DNA of 64,000 nucleotides from the NCBI GenBank assembly GCA_023423695.1, contig JAFAFA010000155.1:136948-200947 (forward strand). Direction: 5' to 3'. The notes under the pieces were generated by a model. That model was not told where the DNA came from, made no database searches, and saw nothing but the letters and a program-made list of their open reading frames with translations. Shown in pieces: positions 40,811 through 48,858 of the stretch. Each line of letters opens with the position of its first letter. Within the stretch, counting starts at the first letter, position 1. The DNA is from Pseudomonadota bacterium. Lineage in GTDB: Bacteria > Pseudomonadota > Alphaproteobacteria > Azospirillales > Azospirillaceae. The translations under genes were made by a program, and so were the position numbers.

Positions 40811-41980
40811 TCATTTCGGCAGGGCGGTTTCCGCCAGCCGTACCCAATAGCTGGCGCCGATCGGCAGCACCTCATCGTTGAAATCATAGTGCGGGCTGTG
40901 CAAGTTCCGGCCCTGGTCCGACGGGCCGGCACCAACCCAGACGTAGCAGCCGGGCCGCTTCTGCAGCATGAAGGAGAAATCCTCCGCCCCCATGCTGGGC
41001 ATCGGGTCGAGGTCGAGAGCCTCTTCTCCGACCACGCGTGCCGCCGCCTGCCGGGCCAGTTCCGTTTCCGCGGCGCTGTTGGTGGTGGGGGGATAGCGCC
41101 GCTCATAGCGCAGGCTGGCCTCGACTCCGAACCCGCCGGCGACGGCGGCGGCCACTTCGCCCATACGGCGCTGCACGAGATCCTGAACCTCCGGCCGGAA
41201 GGTCCGGACGGTGCCGCGCAGCACGGCGGTGGCCGGCAGGACATTCCACGTGTCGCCCGCGTGGAATTGCGTGACGCTGACGACCGCCGAATCGATGGGG
41301 TGGACGCTGCGGCTGGCGATGGTCTGGAAGGCGGACACGATCTGGCTGCCGACCATGATCGTGTCGGTTCCCATATGCGGCATGCCGGCGTGGGTGCCCT
41401 TGCCGGTCAGGGTCAGTTCGAAGATGTCGTAGGCCGCCATCAGCGGGCCCGGGCGCAACGCGATGCGGCCGACCTCCAGCCCCGGCCAATTGTGCATGCC
41501 GAAGACCTTTTCGACGGGGAAGCGGTCGAAAAGCCCTTCCTCCACCATCACGCGGCCGCCGCCCTCATTCTCCTCGGCCGGCTGGAAGATGAAGGCGATG
41601 GTGCCTTGGAAGGTGTCGGGGTTTTCGGTCAGGTAGCGTGCCGCGCCCAGCAGCATCGCCGTGTGCCCGTCATGCCCGCAGGCATGCATGCGTCCCGGAT
41701 TGCGCGAGCTGTGGGGCAGGTTGGTTTCCTCGTGGATGTGCAGGGCATCCATGTCGGCGCGGAAGCCGACCGTGGGGCCATCGCCGTTGCGCATGACCCC
41801 CACCACCCCGGTCTTCGCGAGGCCCCGATGCACTTCCAACCCGAAGGATGCCAGCTTCTCCGCAACGAAGTCGCTGGTCCGCTGCTCCTCGAAGGCGGTT
41901 TCCGGATGGGCGTGCAGATCGCGCCGCCAGGCTGTCATCTCGGCCGTCAGTTCATCCAACCCGGCCACCGTTCCGAACAT
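40811..41980 (-). CDS. M20-family amidohydrolase (hippurate/indole-acetyl amidase type)
   Basis: 389 residues, ATG 41980 with GAGGAA upstream. The M20D motifs are present: WRRDLHAHPETAFEE, MDALHIHEE, the metal site RMHACGHDGHTAMLLG, FQPAEENEGGG, and a late SMGAEDFSFMLQ. These enzymes cleave N-acyl or N-carbamoyl amino acids. In this cluster it could process the N-carbamoyl product of an ATC hydrolase, though carbamoylases usually belong to another M20 branch. Confidence 0.85.
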   Translation of the reverse strand: MFGTVAGLDELTAEMTAWRRDLHAHPETAFEEQRTSDFVAEKLASFGLEVHRGLAKTGVVGVMRNGDGPTVGFRADMDALHIHEETNLPHSSRNPGRMHACGHDGHTAMLLGAARYLTENPDTFQGTIAFIFQPAEENEGGGRVMVEEGLFDRFPVEKVFGMHNWPGLEVGRIALRPGPLMAAYDIFELTLTGKGTHAGMPHMGTDTIMVGSQIVSAFQTIASRSVHPIDSAVVSVTQFHAGDTWNVLPATAVLRGTVRTFRPEVQDLVQRRMGEVAAAVAGGFGVEASLRYERRYPPTTNSAAETELARQAAARVVGEEALDLDPMPSMGAEDFSFMLQKRPGCYVWVGAGPSDQGRNLHSPHYDFNDEVLPIGASYWVRLAETALPK

Positions 41981-42174
41981 CTGCCGTTCCTCATGTTTCA
42001 GTAAGGCGTTATCGCAAGCCTGCCCAAAAACCATCGGGACCGGAACAGTGTTTTTCGGTGAGGACCGTTGTGCCGACGTCCAAACCTCGGCGAGGGTTCG
42101 CGATCGGCCCGGCTGGGACGCGATGGCGGAGCAGCGCGGGGACTGCCCCGCCTGGGGCGCTGGCACGATGCGGC

Positions 42175-43875
42175 TTATGCGGCCCGGATGGACGCGAGGA
42201 AACGCGCGACCTGGGCATGCAACGACGATGCTTCGCCGGACAGCGTCGCGGCGGCGGTCTTGACCTGGTCCGCCGCCGCCTCGGTGTCACGGGCCGCCTC
42301 CTCCACGCCGCTGATGTGTGAGGACACTTGGCTGGTTCCCTGCGCCGCCTCCTGGGTGTTGCGCGCGATCTCGCGGGTCGCCGCGCTCTGCTGCTCGACG
42401 GCGGCGGCGATGGTGGCGGAGATCTGGCTGATGGAGCGGATCGTGGTCTCGATGCTCCGGATGGCCGCGACCGTCTCGGCGCTCACCGCCTGAATGTCGT
42501 GGATGTGGGTGCTGATCTCCTCCGTCGCGCGCGCCGTCGAGGCGGCGAGGCTCTTCACCTCCTGCGCCACAACGGCGAAGCCCTTGCCCGCCTCCCCGGC
42601 GCGCGCGGCCTCGATGGTGGCGTTCAGCGCCAGCAGGTTGGTCTGGCTGGCGATTTCGGTGATCAGATGGGCGACTTCGCCGATCCTGGCGGCGGCCGAA
42701 GACAGCCCCTCCACCGTCGTGTTGGTGCGCGCCACCTGTTGCACGGCTTCGCCCGCGACGCCGTTGGCCTGCTCGATCTGGCGGCTGATCTCGGCGATGG
42801 ACGCGGTCAATTCATCAGCCGCGGCGGCGACCGTCTGCACGTTTCCGGACGCCACCCCGGAGGCGTTGGCCACCGCGGCGGTGCGCTCGTGCGTCGATTC
42901 CGCGGTGCGGTTCATCAGGTGGGCGGTCTGCTGCATCTGGCCGGCGGCGTTGGTCAGCACCTCGAGCTGTCCGGTGATGCCGCTCTCGAAGTCGGCGATC
43001 AGCCCATCGACGGTCTGGCGGTGCCGGTCCTTCAGCATCTCCTCCTCCTGGTGCTGCGCCTCCAGGCGGCGCATCGCGCGGGCGTTGTCGCGGAACACGT
43101 GGAGCGCGTGCGCCAGCGTGCCGACCTCGTCGCGCCGCCCGTCGTCGAGAGCCTCCAATTCGACATCCAGATCGCCACGCGACAGCCGCTCGGTCGCCGA
43201 CGTCAGGCGGTTCAGAGGACGGGAGACGTAACGCTGGACGATCCAGACCAGCAGCCCCAGTGACAGCGCAATGCCGAGCGCCGAGCCCAGCGACTGCCAG
43301 AGCACCGCGGCGTCGTAGACGGCCTCGCCGCTGCGTTGGGCAGCCTGCATCTCCTCCTTTGCGGCGGCGACCAGCTTGTCCGCTTCGCCGGTGATCTTGA
43401 AGCGCACGTCGCGCATCTCGCCGAAGATCACCTGGAACGCCTCGTCCTTCTTGCCCTCGGCCGACAAAGCGATGGCCCGCTGCGCCAGCCGGTCGTACTC
43501 GCCCGAGAGGGCCTGGATGTCCCTTGCCGGCGCCGCAATGGCAGGCGCGGGATTGGTCGCCACGATCCGTGCCGCAAAGTCCACCATGGAGGCGAAGCGC
43601 TGCTGGTAGCGCCCACGGATGGTTTTCACATCCTCCGGCTTGCTGGCGAGCACCGCATTCGATGTGGCGATCGCCGTGACGTTCAATTCGCTGTTCAGGC
43701 GCAGCGCCATCTCCAAACGTGCCGCATCCCGTTCCACCAACTGCACGTTCCGCTCGTGCAACGCGGACAGCGAGGCCAGACCGTACACCGCAATGCCGAT
43801 GGCGATGGCGGCCAGCAGCAGCGACGGGGCGACGATCTTGGTTACGAGGCGGGTGCGGGTAAGCGGCACGGACAT
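42175..43875 (-). CDS. Methyl-accepting chemotaxis protein
   Basis: 566 residues from ATG 43875 (AGGTG upstream). Transmembrane helix at 12-34, a periplasmic four-helix domain of about 150 residues, second helix near 190-212, HAMP (RPLNRLTSATERLSRGDLDVE in parts), then the long coiled-coil signalling domain with hairpin tip EIASQTNLLALNATIEAARAG. No C-terminal CheR-binding pentapeptide. It is divergent from the amide regulator operon, so amides or their products are a reasonable guess for the ligand. Confidence 0.9.
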   Translation of the reverse strand: MSVPLTRTRLVTKIVAPSLLLAAIAIGIAVYGLASLSALHERNVQLVERDAARLEMALRLNSELNVTAIATSNAVLASKPEDVKTIRGRYQQRFASMVDFAARIVATNPAPAIAAPARDIQALSGEYDRLAQRAIALSAEGKKDEAFQVIFGEMRDVRFKITGEADKLVAAAKEEMQAAQRSGEAVYDAAVLWQSLGSALGIALSLGLLVWIVQRYVSRPLNRLTSATERLSRGDLDVELEALDDGRRDEVGTLAHALHVFRDNARAMRRLEAQHQEEEMLKDRHRQTVDGLIADFESGITGQLEVLTNAAGQMQQTAHLMNRTAESTHERTAAVANASGVASGNVQTVAAAADELTASIAEISRQIEQANGVAGEAVQQVARTNTTVEGLSSAAARIGEVAHLITEIASQTNLLALNATIEAARAGEAGKGFAVVAQEVKSLAASTARATEEISTHIHDIQAVSAETVAAIRSIETTIRSISQISATIAAAVEQQSAATREIARNTQEAAQGTSQVSSHISGVEEAARDTEAAADQVKTAAATLSGEASSLHAQVARFLASIRAA

Positions 43876-44334
43876 GGGAAGCACCTTTTGAGTTCAGTCA
43901 ACCGGACGGGCGCCGAACGGACGGCGCGACGATATCAGTGTCGAACGCAAACATTGCCGGTCAGTTTACGCCCGGCCGTCTTTTGACGGAGATGGACCGG
44001 AATGGGCCTTGTACCGCTCGCTTTCCCGAGTCCGGCCATCTTCGTCCTCCTGCCCCGCCGCCCTGCGGGAGCCCACGGCTCCACGCAAAACAGGAGTCGC
44101 CAAACCATCCGTCTTTGCCATAGTATGCAAGTCCATATTTGTCCGACGTCATGCCAGGGGCCGCGGCTGGGTTTCAGCAGGGGCTCGACGTGATGGAGTG
44201 GACCGGAGCAATGGCGCTCCAATCTGGGTCGACCGCCCTGATTGGAGCTTTTTTTGTTTTATTTTCGACCGGATGACCACCGGTTGACCTGGACGCGAAT
44301 TACGGCGGCGAGCGCGACGACGAGGTGGATGCAG
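43876..44334. other. Divergent intergenic region with amide-operon leader
   Basis: About 460 bases between the chemoreceptor and the AmiC-like gene. It holds the promoters of both and, at 44205-44255, an ANTAR-type hairpin overlapping a terminator. No protein gene is evident. Confidence 0.6.
44205..44255 (+). promoter_or_regulatory. ANTAR-type antiterminator hairpin and terminator upstream of amiC-like gene
   Basis: GGAGC-AATGGC-GCTCC (44205-44220) is a perfect five-base stem with a hexaloop having A at position 1 and G at position 4, the ANTAR recognition rule. Its 3' arm GCTCC is also the start of the terminator stem GCTCCAATC / GATTGGAGC (44216-44224 with 44240-44248) followed by seven T. 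The two folds exclude each other, so protein binding to the first would allow read-through. The partner upstream hairpin is not clear. Confidence 0.75.
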
Positions 44335-45504
44335 ATGGATTGTACCCCCAAGAGCAGTGAACCGTGGCGAGTCGGCGTGCTGTTCTCGCAGACCGGGGTC
44401 ACGGCGGGAATCGAACGCACCCAGCTCCAGGGCACGCTGATGGCAATCGAGGAGATCAATGCCGGCGGCGGGGTCAACGGCCGGGAGATCCTGCCGGTCG
44501 TCCGGGATCCGCAGTCCGATCCGGCGGTGTTCGCGGCTCTCGCCGAGCGGTTGATGACCGAGGATCGGGTCAGCGTCCTGTTCGGCTGCTACATGTCGAG
44601 CACGCGCAAGGCGATCCTGCCGGTGGTGGAGCGGCGCAACGGGCTGCTGCTCTATTCGACCCTCTATGAAGGGTTCGAATGCTCGCGCAACGTCATCTAC
44701 ACCGGCGCCGCCCCCAACCAGAACGGCCGGCAGCTGGCCGACTATCTGACGCGGGAATATGGCAGCCGCGTCTACATGGTGGGGTCGGACTACATCTATC
44801 CCTATGAATCCAGCCGGATCATGCGGGAGCTGGTGCTCCAGCGTTCCGGCAAGATCCTCGCGGAGAAGTACCTGCCGCTGAACGCGACGCAGAAGGCGTT
44901 CGCCCCGGTCATCCGCGACATCCGGCGCAAGGAGCCGGACTTCATCTTCTCCACGGTGGTCGGCGCCGCCACCGCCCACCTCTACCACGCCTATGCCGAG
45001 GCGGGGTTCGATCCGGCGCGGATGCCGATCGCCAGCCTGACCACCAGCGAGGCGGAAATCAGCGACATCGGCGTCGCCGCCTCGCGCGGGCATGTCACCG
45101 CCGCCCCCTATTTCGATTCCATCGACAGCGAGGCGAACCGCCGTTTCGTCGCCCGCTACCGTGAGCGGTTCGGGGAGCATGAGCGGACCAACGCGTCATG
45201 CGAGGCCGCCTATTTCCAGGTCCACCTGTTCGCCCAGGCTCTGCGCATCGCCGACTGCATGGACACCGACCGGCTGCGCGACGCCATCTTCGGGCAGGAG
45301 TTCGATGCGCCCCAGGGGCGGGTGCGGATCGATCCCGACAACAACCACACCTACCTGTGGCCGCGCGTCGGCCGGGTCGATGCGGAGGGCCGGTTCGAGA
45401 TCGTCGCGGACTCGCCGGTGGCGATGAAGCCCGATCCGTATCTGGTGGATCACAACGCTGCCGACGAGGCGGATATCCGCTGGCGGCGGCAGGCCACGGT
45501 CTGA
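44335..45504 (+). CDS. amiC: AmiC-like amide sensor (periplasmic-binding fold, cytoplasmic)
   Basis: 389 residues from ATG 44335, chosen because GAGGTGG ends six bases upstream; E. coli-type signal sequence is absent. The fold is type I binding protein (VGVLFSQTGVTAGIERTQLQG, then LFGCYMSSTRKAILPVVER and LYEGFECSRNVIYTGAAPNQ). The last motifs are shared with the transporter binding protein encoded downstream. In Pseudomonas AmiC holds AmiR inactive until an amide binds. It is followed after 22 bases by an AmiR-like gene, supporting this role. Confidence 0.88.
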   Translation: MDCTPKSSEPWRVGVLFSQTGVTAGIERTQLQGTLMAIEEINAGGGVNGREILPVVRDPQSDPAVFAALAERLMTEDRVSVLFGCYMSSTRKAILPVVERRNGLLLYSTLYEGFECSRNVIYTGAAPNQNGRQLADYLTREYGSRVYMVGSDYIYPYESSRIMRELVLQRSGKILAEKYLPLNATQKAFAPVIRDIRRKEPDFIFSTVVGAATAHLYHAYAEAGFDPARMPIASLTTSEAEISDIGVAASRGHVTAAPYFDSIDSEANRRFVARYRERFGEHERTNASCEAAYFQVHLFAQALRIADCMDTDRLRDAIFGQEFDAPQGRVRIDPDNNHTYLWPRVGRVDAEGRFEIVADSPVAMKPDPYLVDHNAADEADIRWRRQATV

Positions 45505-45526
45505 CTGCAAACGGGGCAAACGCCGC

Positions 45527-46132
45527 ATGTCGATCAACCTGCTCCGTGATATCCGCTCCTTTCGCGTGGTGGTCATCCACCCGCAGGACGCCGAGGCGGA
45601 AGAGCTGTTGCGCCAGCTCCACCGCATCGGCTGCCAGGCCCGCTCCGAATGGCCGCCGCCCAAGGACCGCCCCAGCGGCGTCGACCTGATCTTCCTCGAC
45701 ATGACCCAACTGCTGTCGGGACAGGGACGGCTGTCCTGGTCCACCGCCGACGAAGGGCCGCCGATCGTCGCCGTGCTCGACTACGAAAGCCCGACCGTGC
45801 TGAAGGCCCTGGTGGATTACGGGGTTCGCGGCTTCGTCAGCAAGCCGATCCGCGCCTTCGGCCTGCTGACCACCATGTTCATGGCCCACCGCGCCGCGGA
45901 GGGCGAGCGCGGCATGCGCAAGCGCCTGCAGAAGGTCGAGCAGCGGCTGGACGGCATCAAGAAGGTGAGCAAGGCCAAGGCGATCCTGATCGAGCAGCGG
46001 CGGATCACCGAGGAGGAAGCCTACCGCTTCATCCGCGAACGCGCCATGGCCCGGCGGACGACCATCGAAGCGGTCGCCGCCGCCATCATCGACGCCAGCG
46101 AAATGCTGATGACGGAAAATCCGACTCGCTGA
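45527..46132 (+). CDS. amiR: AmiR-like ANTAR RNA-binding antiterminator
   Basis: 201 residues: an N-terminal pseudo-receiver domain (FRVVVIHPQDAEAEELL, LIFLDMTQLL, GFVSKPI), a coiled-coil linker (KRLQKVEQRLDGIKK) and the C-terminal ANTAR three-helix domain (SKAKAILIEQRRITEEEAYRFIRERAM). ANTAR domains bind paired hairpins with six-base loops and prevent termination. Such hairpins lie both upstream of its own operon and downstream of this gene. Confidence 0.9.
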   Translation: MSINLLRDIRSFRVVVIHPQDAEAEELLRQLHRIGCQARSEWPPPKDRPSGVDLIFLDMTQLLSGQGRLSWSTADEGPPIVAVLDYESPTVLKALVDYGVRGFVSKPIRAFGLLTTMFMAHRAAEGERGMRKRLQKVEQRLDGIKKVSKAKAILIEQRRITEEEAYRFIRERAMARRTTIEAVAAAIIDASEMLMTENPTR

Positions 46133-46202
46133 TCATTTTTGATATTGACGATTAGGCGGCGCGATGTGCATCTTACTGAGCAAGTGAAGCAAATCGCCCG
46201 CG

Positions 46203-46276
46203 TCCGCCAATGATGTCGGATAGACGGGCAGGCGATGAAGCCCCTGAAGGTGTGAAAGCCTTGCTGGGGTTTTTTT
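46203..46276 (+). promoter_or_regulatory. ANTAR leader module 1: paired hairpins plus terminator
   Basis: Hairpin P1: TCCGCC-AATGAT-GTCGGA (46203-46220), hexaloop with A1 and G4 and one C/T mismatch in the stem. Ten bases later hairpin P2: GGC-GATGAA-GCC (46231-46242), purine at loop position 1 and G at 4. The 3' arm of P2 is the start of a terminator (AAGCCCC ... GGGGTTT with an inner AAGG/CCTT stem) ending in seven T at 46270-46276. It follows the amiR-like stop by 70 bases. Confidence 0.78.
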
Positions 46277-46534
46277 GTGTTTGAACCCAACGTACCGACG
46301 CGCACTCCGGCACCACAGATGCGAGGGAGGCCGATGGGCAGTTTTGTGCAGAGATAGGTCCGACCGTTCAATCCTTATGGACCGACGCGGCGAAACTGTT
46401 GTCGCGCAACGATTACTTTTGTCCGGCACCTGAGCCATTCGGGGCCGGCACGTACGATACTGGATAGTCAACACTACCATTCGTTGAATATTTTAAAATC
46501 GTCCTACACTACTTGAGATCGCACCAGGCACACC

Positions 46535-46610
46535 CCGCCGATGACGCCGGGAGTTCGTGCCGAGGCAATGAAGCCCCAGCAGGCCGCCGGCCTGGGTGGG
46601 GCTTTTTTTG
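46535..46610 (+). promoter_or_regulatory. ANTAR leader module 2: paired hairpins plus terminator
   Basis: P1: CCCGCC-GATGAC-GCCGGG (46535-46552) with the same mismatch place as module 1. P2: GGC-AATGAA-GCC (46565-46576), twelve bases on, loop A1 and G4. The P2 3' arm overlaps a strong terminator, AAGCCCCA/TGGGGCTT continuing CAGGCC/GGCCTG (46572-46605), then a T-run to 46610. It lies 62 bases before the transporter ATG, so it directly gates that operon. Confidence 0.8.
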
Positions 46611-46671
46611 TGCGCTCTCCTGTCTGTGCCGAAGAACCAGCAAAAACAGGCAAACGAGGAGGAAACGCGTC

Positions 46672-47919
46672 ATGACCTTCACACGGCGTAATTTTCTGAA
46701 ATCGACGGCCGTCGCCGGAGTGGCCGGATCGGTCGGCTTCCCGCACATCTGGATAAAGGACAGCGGTGTCGCCTGGGCGGCGAGCGGCGAGATCAAGGTC
46801 GGCGTCCTCTTCTCGCTGACCGGCACCACCGCGGTCGTCGAGAAGTCCATGCACAACGCCACCATGATGGCCATCGACGAGATCAACGCCGCCGGCGGCA
46901 TCAATGGGATGAAGCTGACCGCAATCGTCGAGGACCCGGCCTCCGACCCCGCCACCTTCGCCGACAAGTCCAACAAGCTGGTGCTGAACGACAAATGCGT
47001 CAGTGTCTTCGGCTCCTACACCTCCGCCTCGCGCAAGGCGGTGCTGCCGGTCTTCGAGAAGCGCAAGAACCTCTACTGGTATCCGACGCTCTATGAAGGC
47101 CGCGAGTGCTCGAAGAACGTCATGTACACCGGGGCGGTGCCCAACCAGCAGCAGAAGGAGTTCATTCCCTGGCTGGTCAAGACCTTCGGCAAGAAGTTCT
47201 ATCTGATCGGCTCGAACTACATCTATCCCAAGGAAGAGAACAACGTCTGCAAGATCCTGCTGAAGGAGCTGGGCGGCGAGGTGGTCGGCGAGGAATATGT
47301 GCCGCTCGGCCATTCGGAGTTCGGCTCCGTGCTGAACAAGTTCCGCGAGACCAAGCCGGACGTGATCTTCTCCACCGTGGTCGGCGACAGCGTGATCGCG
47401 CTGCACAAGCAGTACAAGGCGGCTGGGTTCAATCCCGACAAGATGCCGATGGCCAGCCTGACCACCTCGGAGGTGGAGATCGCGGCGATGGGCGGCGAGT
47501 ATGCCGCCGGCCACTTCACCTCCGCCCCCTACTTCATGGGGCACCAATCCAAGGAGAACGAGGTCTTCGTCGAGAATTACCGCAAGCGCTTCGGCAAGGA
47601 TTCGGTGACGCACTTCGTGTCGGAGGCGGCCTATTTCCAGATGCACCTGTTCCGCAAGGCGGTGGAGACGATCGGCAAGGGCGACATCACCCCCATCGCC
47701 ATCCGCGACGCAACGGCGGGCCTCGAGATCATGGCGCCGCAGGGCAAGGTGAAGGTCGATGGCGACAACCTGCACTGCTACCTGTGGCCGAAGATCGGTC
47801 AGGCCCAGGCCGACGGCCAGTTCAAGGTCATCCAGCAATCGTCGGATTGGGTGAAGCCGGAACCCTACTGGGCCTATCCGGGCCAGAGCTGCACCAAGGA
47901 CGGTCTGAAGGGTGCGTGA
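46672..47919 (+). CDS. Short-chain amide/urea-type ABC transporter substrate-binding protein
   Basis: 415 residues from ATG 46672 with GAGGAGGAAA. The N terminus TRRNFLKSTAVAGVAG is a Tat signal. The mature part (GEIKVGVLFSLTGTTAVVEKSM, VFGSYTSASRKAVLPVFE, LYEGRECSKNVMYTGAVPNQQ) is of the FmdD/UrtA class for short amides and urea and resembles the AmiC-like sensor encoded upstream, suggesting shared ligands. Five genes in order (binding protein, two permeases, two ATPases) follow with short spacing. Confidence 0.88.
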   Translation: MTFTRRNFLKSTAVAGVAGSVGFPHIWIKDSGVAWAASGEIKVGVLFSLTGTTAVVEKSMHNATMMAIDEINAAGGINGMKLTAIVEDPASDPATFADKSNKLVLNDKCVSVFGSYTSASRKAVLPVFEKRKNLYWYPTLYEGRECSKNVMYTGAVPNQQQKEFIPWLVKTFGKKFYLIGSNYIYPKEENNVCKILLKELGGEVVGEEYVPLGHSEFGSVLNKFRETKPDVIFSTVVGDSVIALHKQYKAAGFNPDKMPMASLTTSEVEIAAMGGEYAAGHFTSAPYFMGHQSKENEVFVENYRKRFGKDSVTHFVSEAAYFQMHLFRKAVETIGKGDITPIAIRDATAGLEIMAPQGKVKVDGDNLHCYLWPKIGQAQADGQFKVIQQSSDWVKPEPYWAYPGQSCTKDGLKGA

Positions 47920-47974
47920 GCAATGAACGGGCAGGGGAGGGCGTCACCCGACGCCTTCCCCGTCGGAGGGGCTT

Positions 47975-48844
47975 ATGGATATTTTCTTCGGTCAACTCTT
48001 CACCGGGCTCAGCATTGCTTCGATCCTGCTGCTGGTGGCACTCGGCCTTGCGATCATCTACGGCGCGATGGGGGTCATCAACCTCGCCCATGGCGAGTTC
48101 GTCATGCTGGGCGCCTACGGCACCTGGTTCCTCCAGTCGCAGTTCGGCCTGCCGCTGATCCCCTGCCTGCTGCTGGTGTTCTTCATGGTGGCGGCGGCGG
48201 GCTGGGCGGTCGAGAGCACGGTGGTCCGCTTCCTCTACCACCGGCCGCTCGACACCATCCTGGCGACCTGGGGCATCGGCATCATGCTGCAACAGGCGGT
48301 GCGCCTGTCCGCCGGGGCCGAGCTGCGCTACGTCCAGACGCCGGAGTTCCTGTCCGGCAGCATCGACATCGCCGGGGTCGGCATCCCCAGCTACCGCCTG
48401 TTCATCCTGGCGCTGACCGCCGCCCTGCTGGCGCTGACCTGGTTCCTCATCCAACGGACGGAATTCGGCATGAAGCTGCGCGCCGTCACCCAGAACCGCG
48501 AGATGGCCAGCTGCTACGGCATCAACAGCGCCAGGGTCTACAGCCTGACCTTCGCCTTCGGTTCCGGCCTTGCCGGGCTGGCCGGCGCGCTGGTGGCGCC
48601 GATCAAGAGCGTGGCGCCGGACATGGGCACCAACTTCGTGGTCGATGCCTTCATGGTGGTGGTGGTCGGCGGCGTCGGCAGCCTGATCGGCACGGTGGTC
48701 AGTTCCGGCCTGCTCGGCAGCGGCACCGCGGGCATCGCCTTCCTGCTGAACGACACGCTGGCCAAGGCGCTGGTCTTCCTGGCGGTGGTCGTCCTGGTCC
48801 GCTTCCGTCCGCAGGGCCTGTTCGTCGACCAGCGGCGCCGGTGA
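47975..48844 (+). CDS. Amide/urea-type ABC transporter permease (UrtB-like)
   Basis: 289 residues, ATG 47975 with GGAGGG nearby. LivH-class opening: LFTGLSIASILLLVALGLAIIYGAMGVINLAHGEF (in parts), about eight helices. First permease of the amide importer. Confidence 0.9.
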   Translation: MDIFFGQLFTGLSIASILLLVALGLAIIYGAMGVINLAHGEFVMLGAYGTWFLQSQFGLPLIPCLLLVFFMVAAAGWAVESTVVRFLYHRPLDTILATWGIGIMLQQAVRLSAGAELRYVQTPEFLSGSIDIAGVGIPSYRLFILALTAALLALTWFLIQRTEFGMKLRAVTQNREMASCYGINSARVYSLTFAFGSGLAGLAGALVAPIKSVAPDMGTNFVVDAFMVVVVGGVGSLIGTVVSSGLLGSGTAGIAFLLNDTLAKALVFLAVVVLVRFRPQGLFVDQRRR

Positions 48845-48858
48845 GGAGGGCCAAGGCG

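Larger units (their letters stand above)
46133..46671 (+). other. Long leader between amiR-like gene and transporter operon
   Basis: 540 bases without a protein gene. It carries two complete ANTAR-hairpin/terminator modules (46203-46276 and 46535-46610) with an AT-rich stretch at about 46460-46515 between them that could be a promoter for the second module. The binding-protein ribosome site (GAGGAGGAAA) is at 46656-46665. Confidence 0.7.

Noticed and set aside
41985..42030. Sigma-54-like promoter before the M20 amidohydrolase
   Set aside because: GG and GC elements are present, but the spacing is not the required ten bases.
44160..44200. Upstream partner hairpin (P1) of the amiC leader
   Set aside because: No stem flanking a suitable six-base loop could be formed; only the second hairpin and terminator are claimed.
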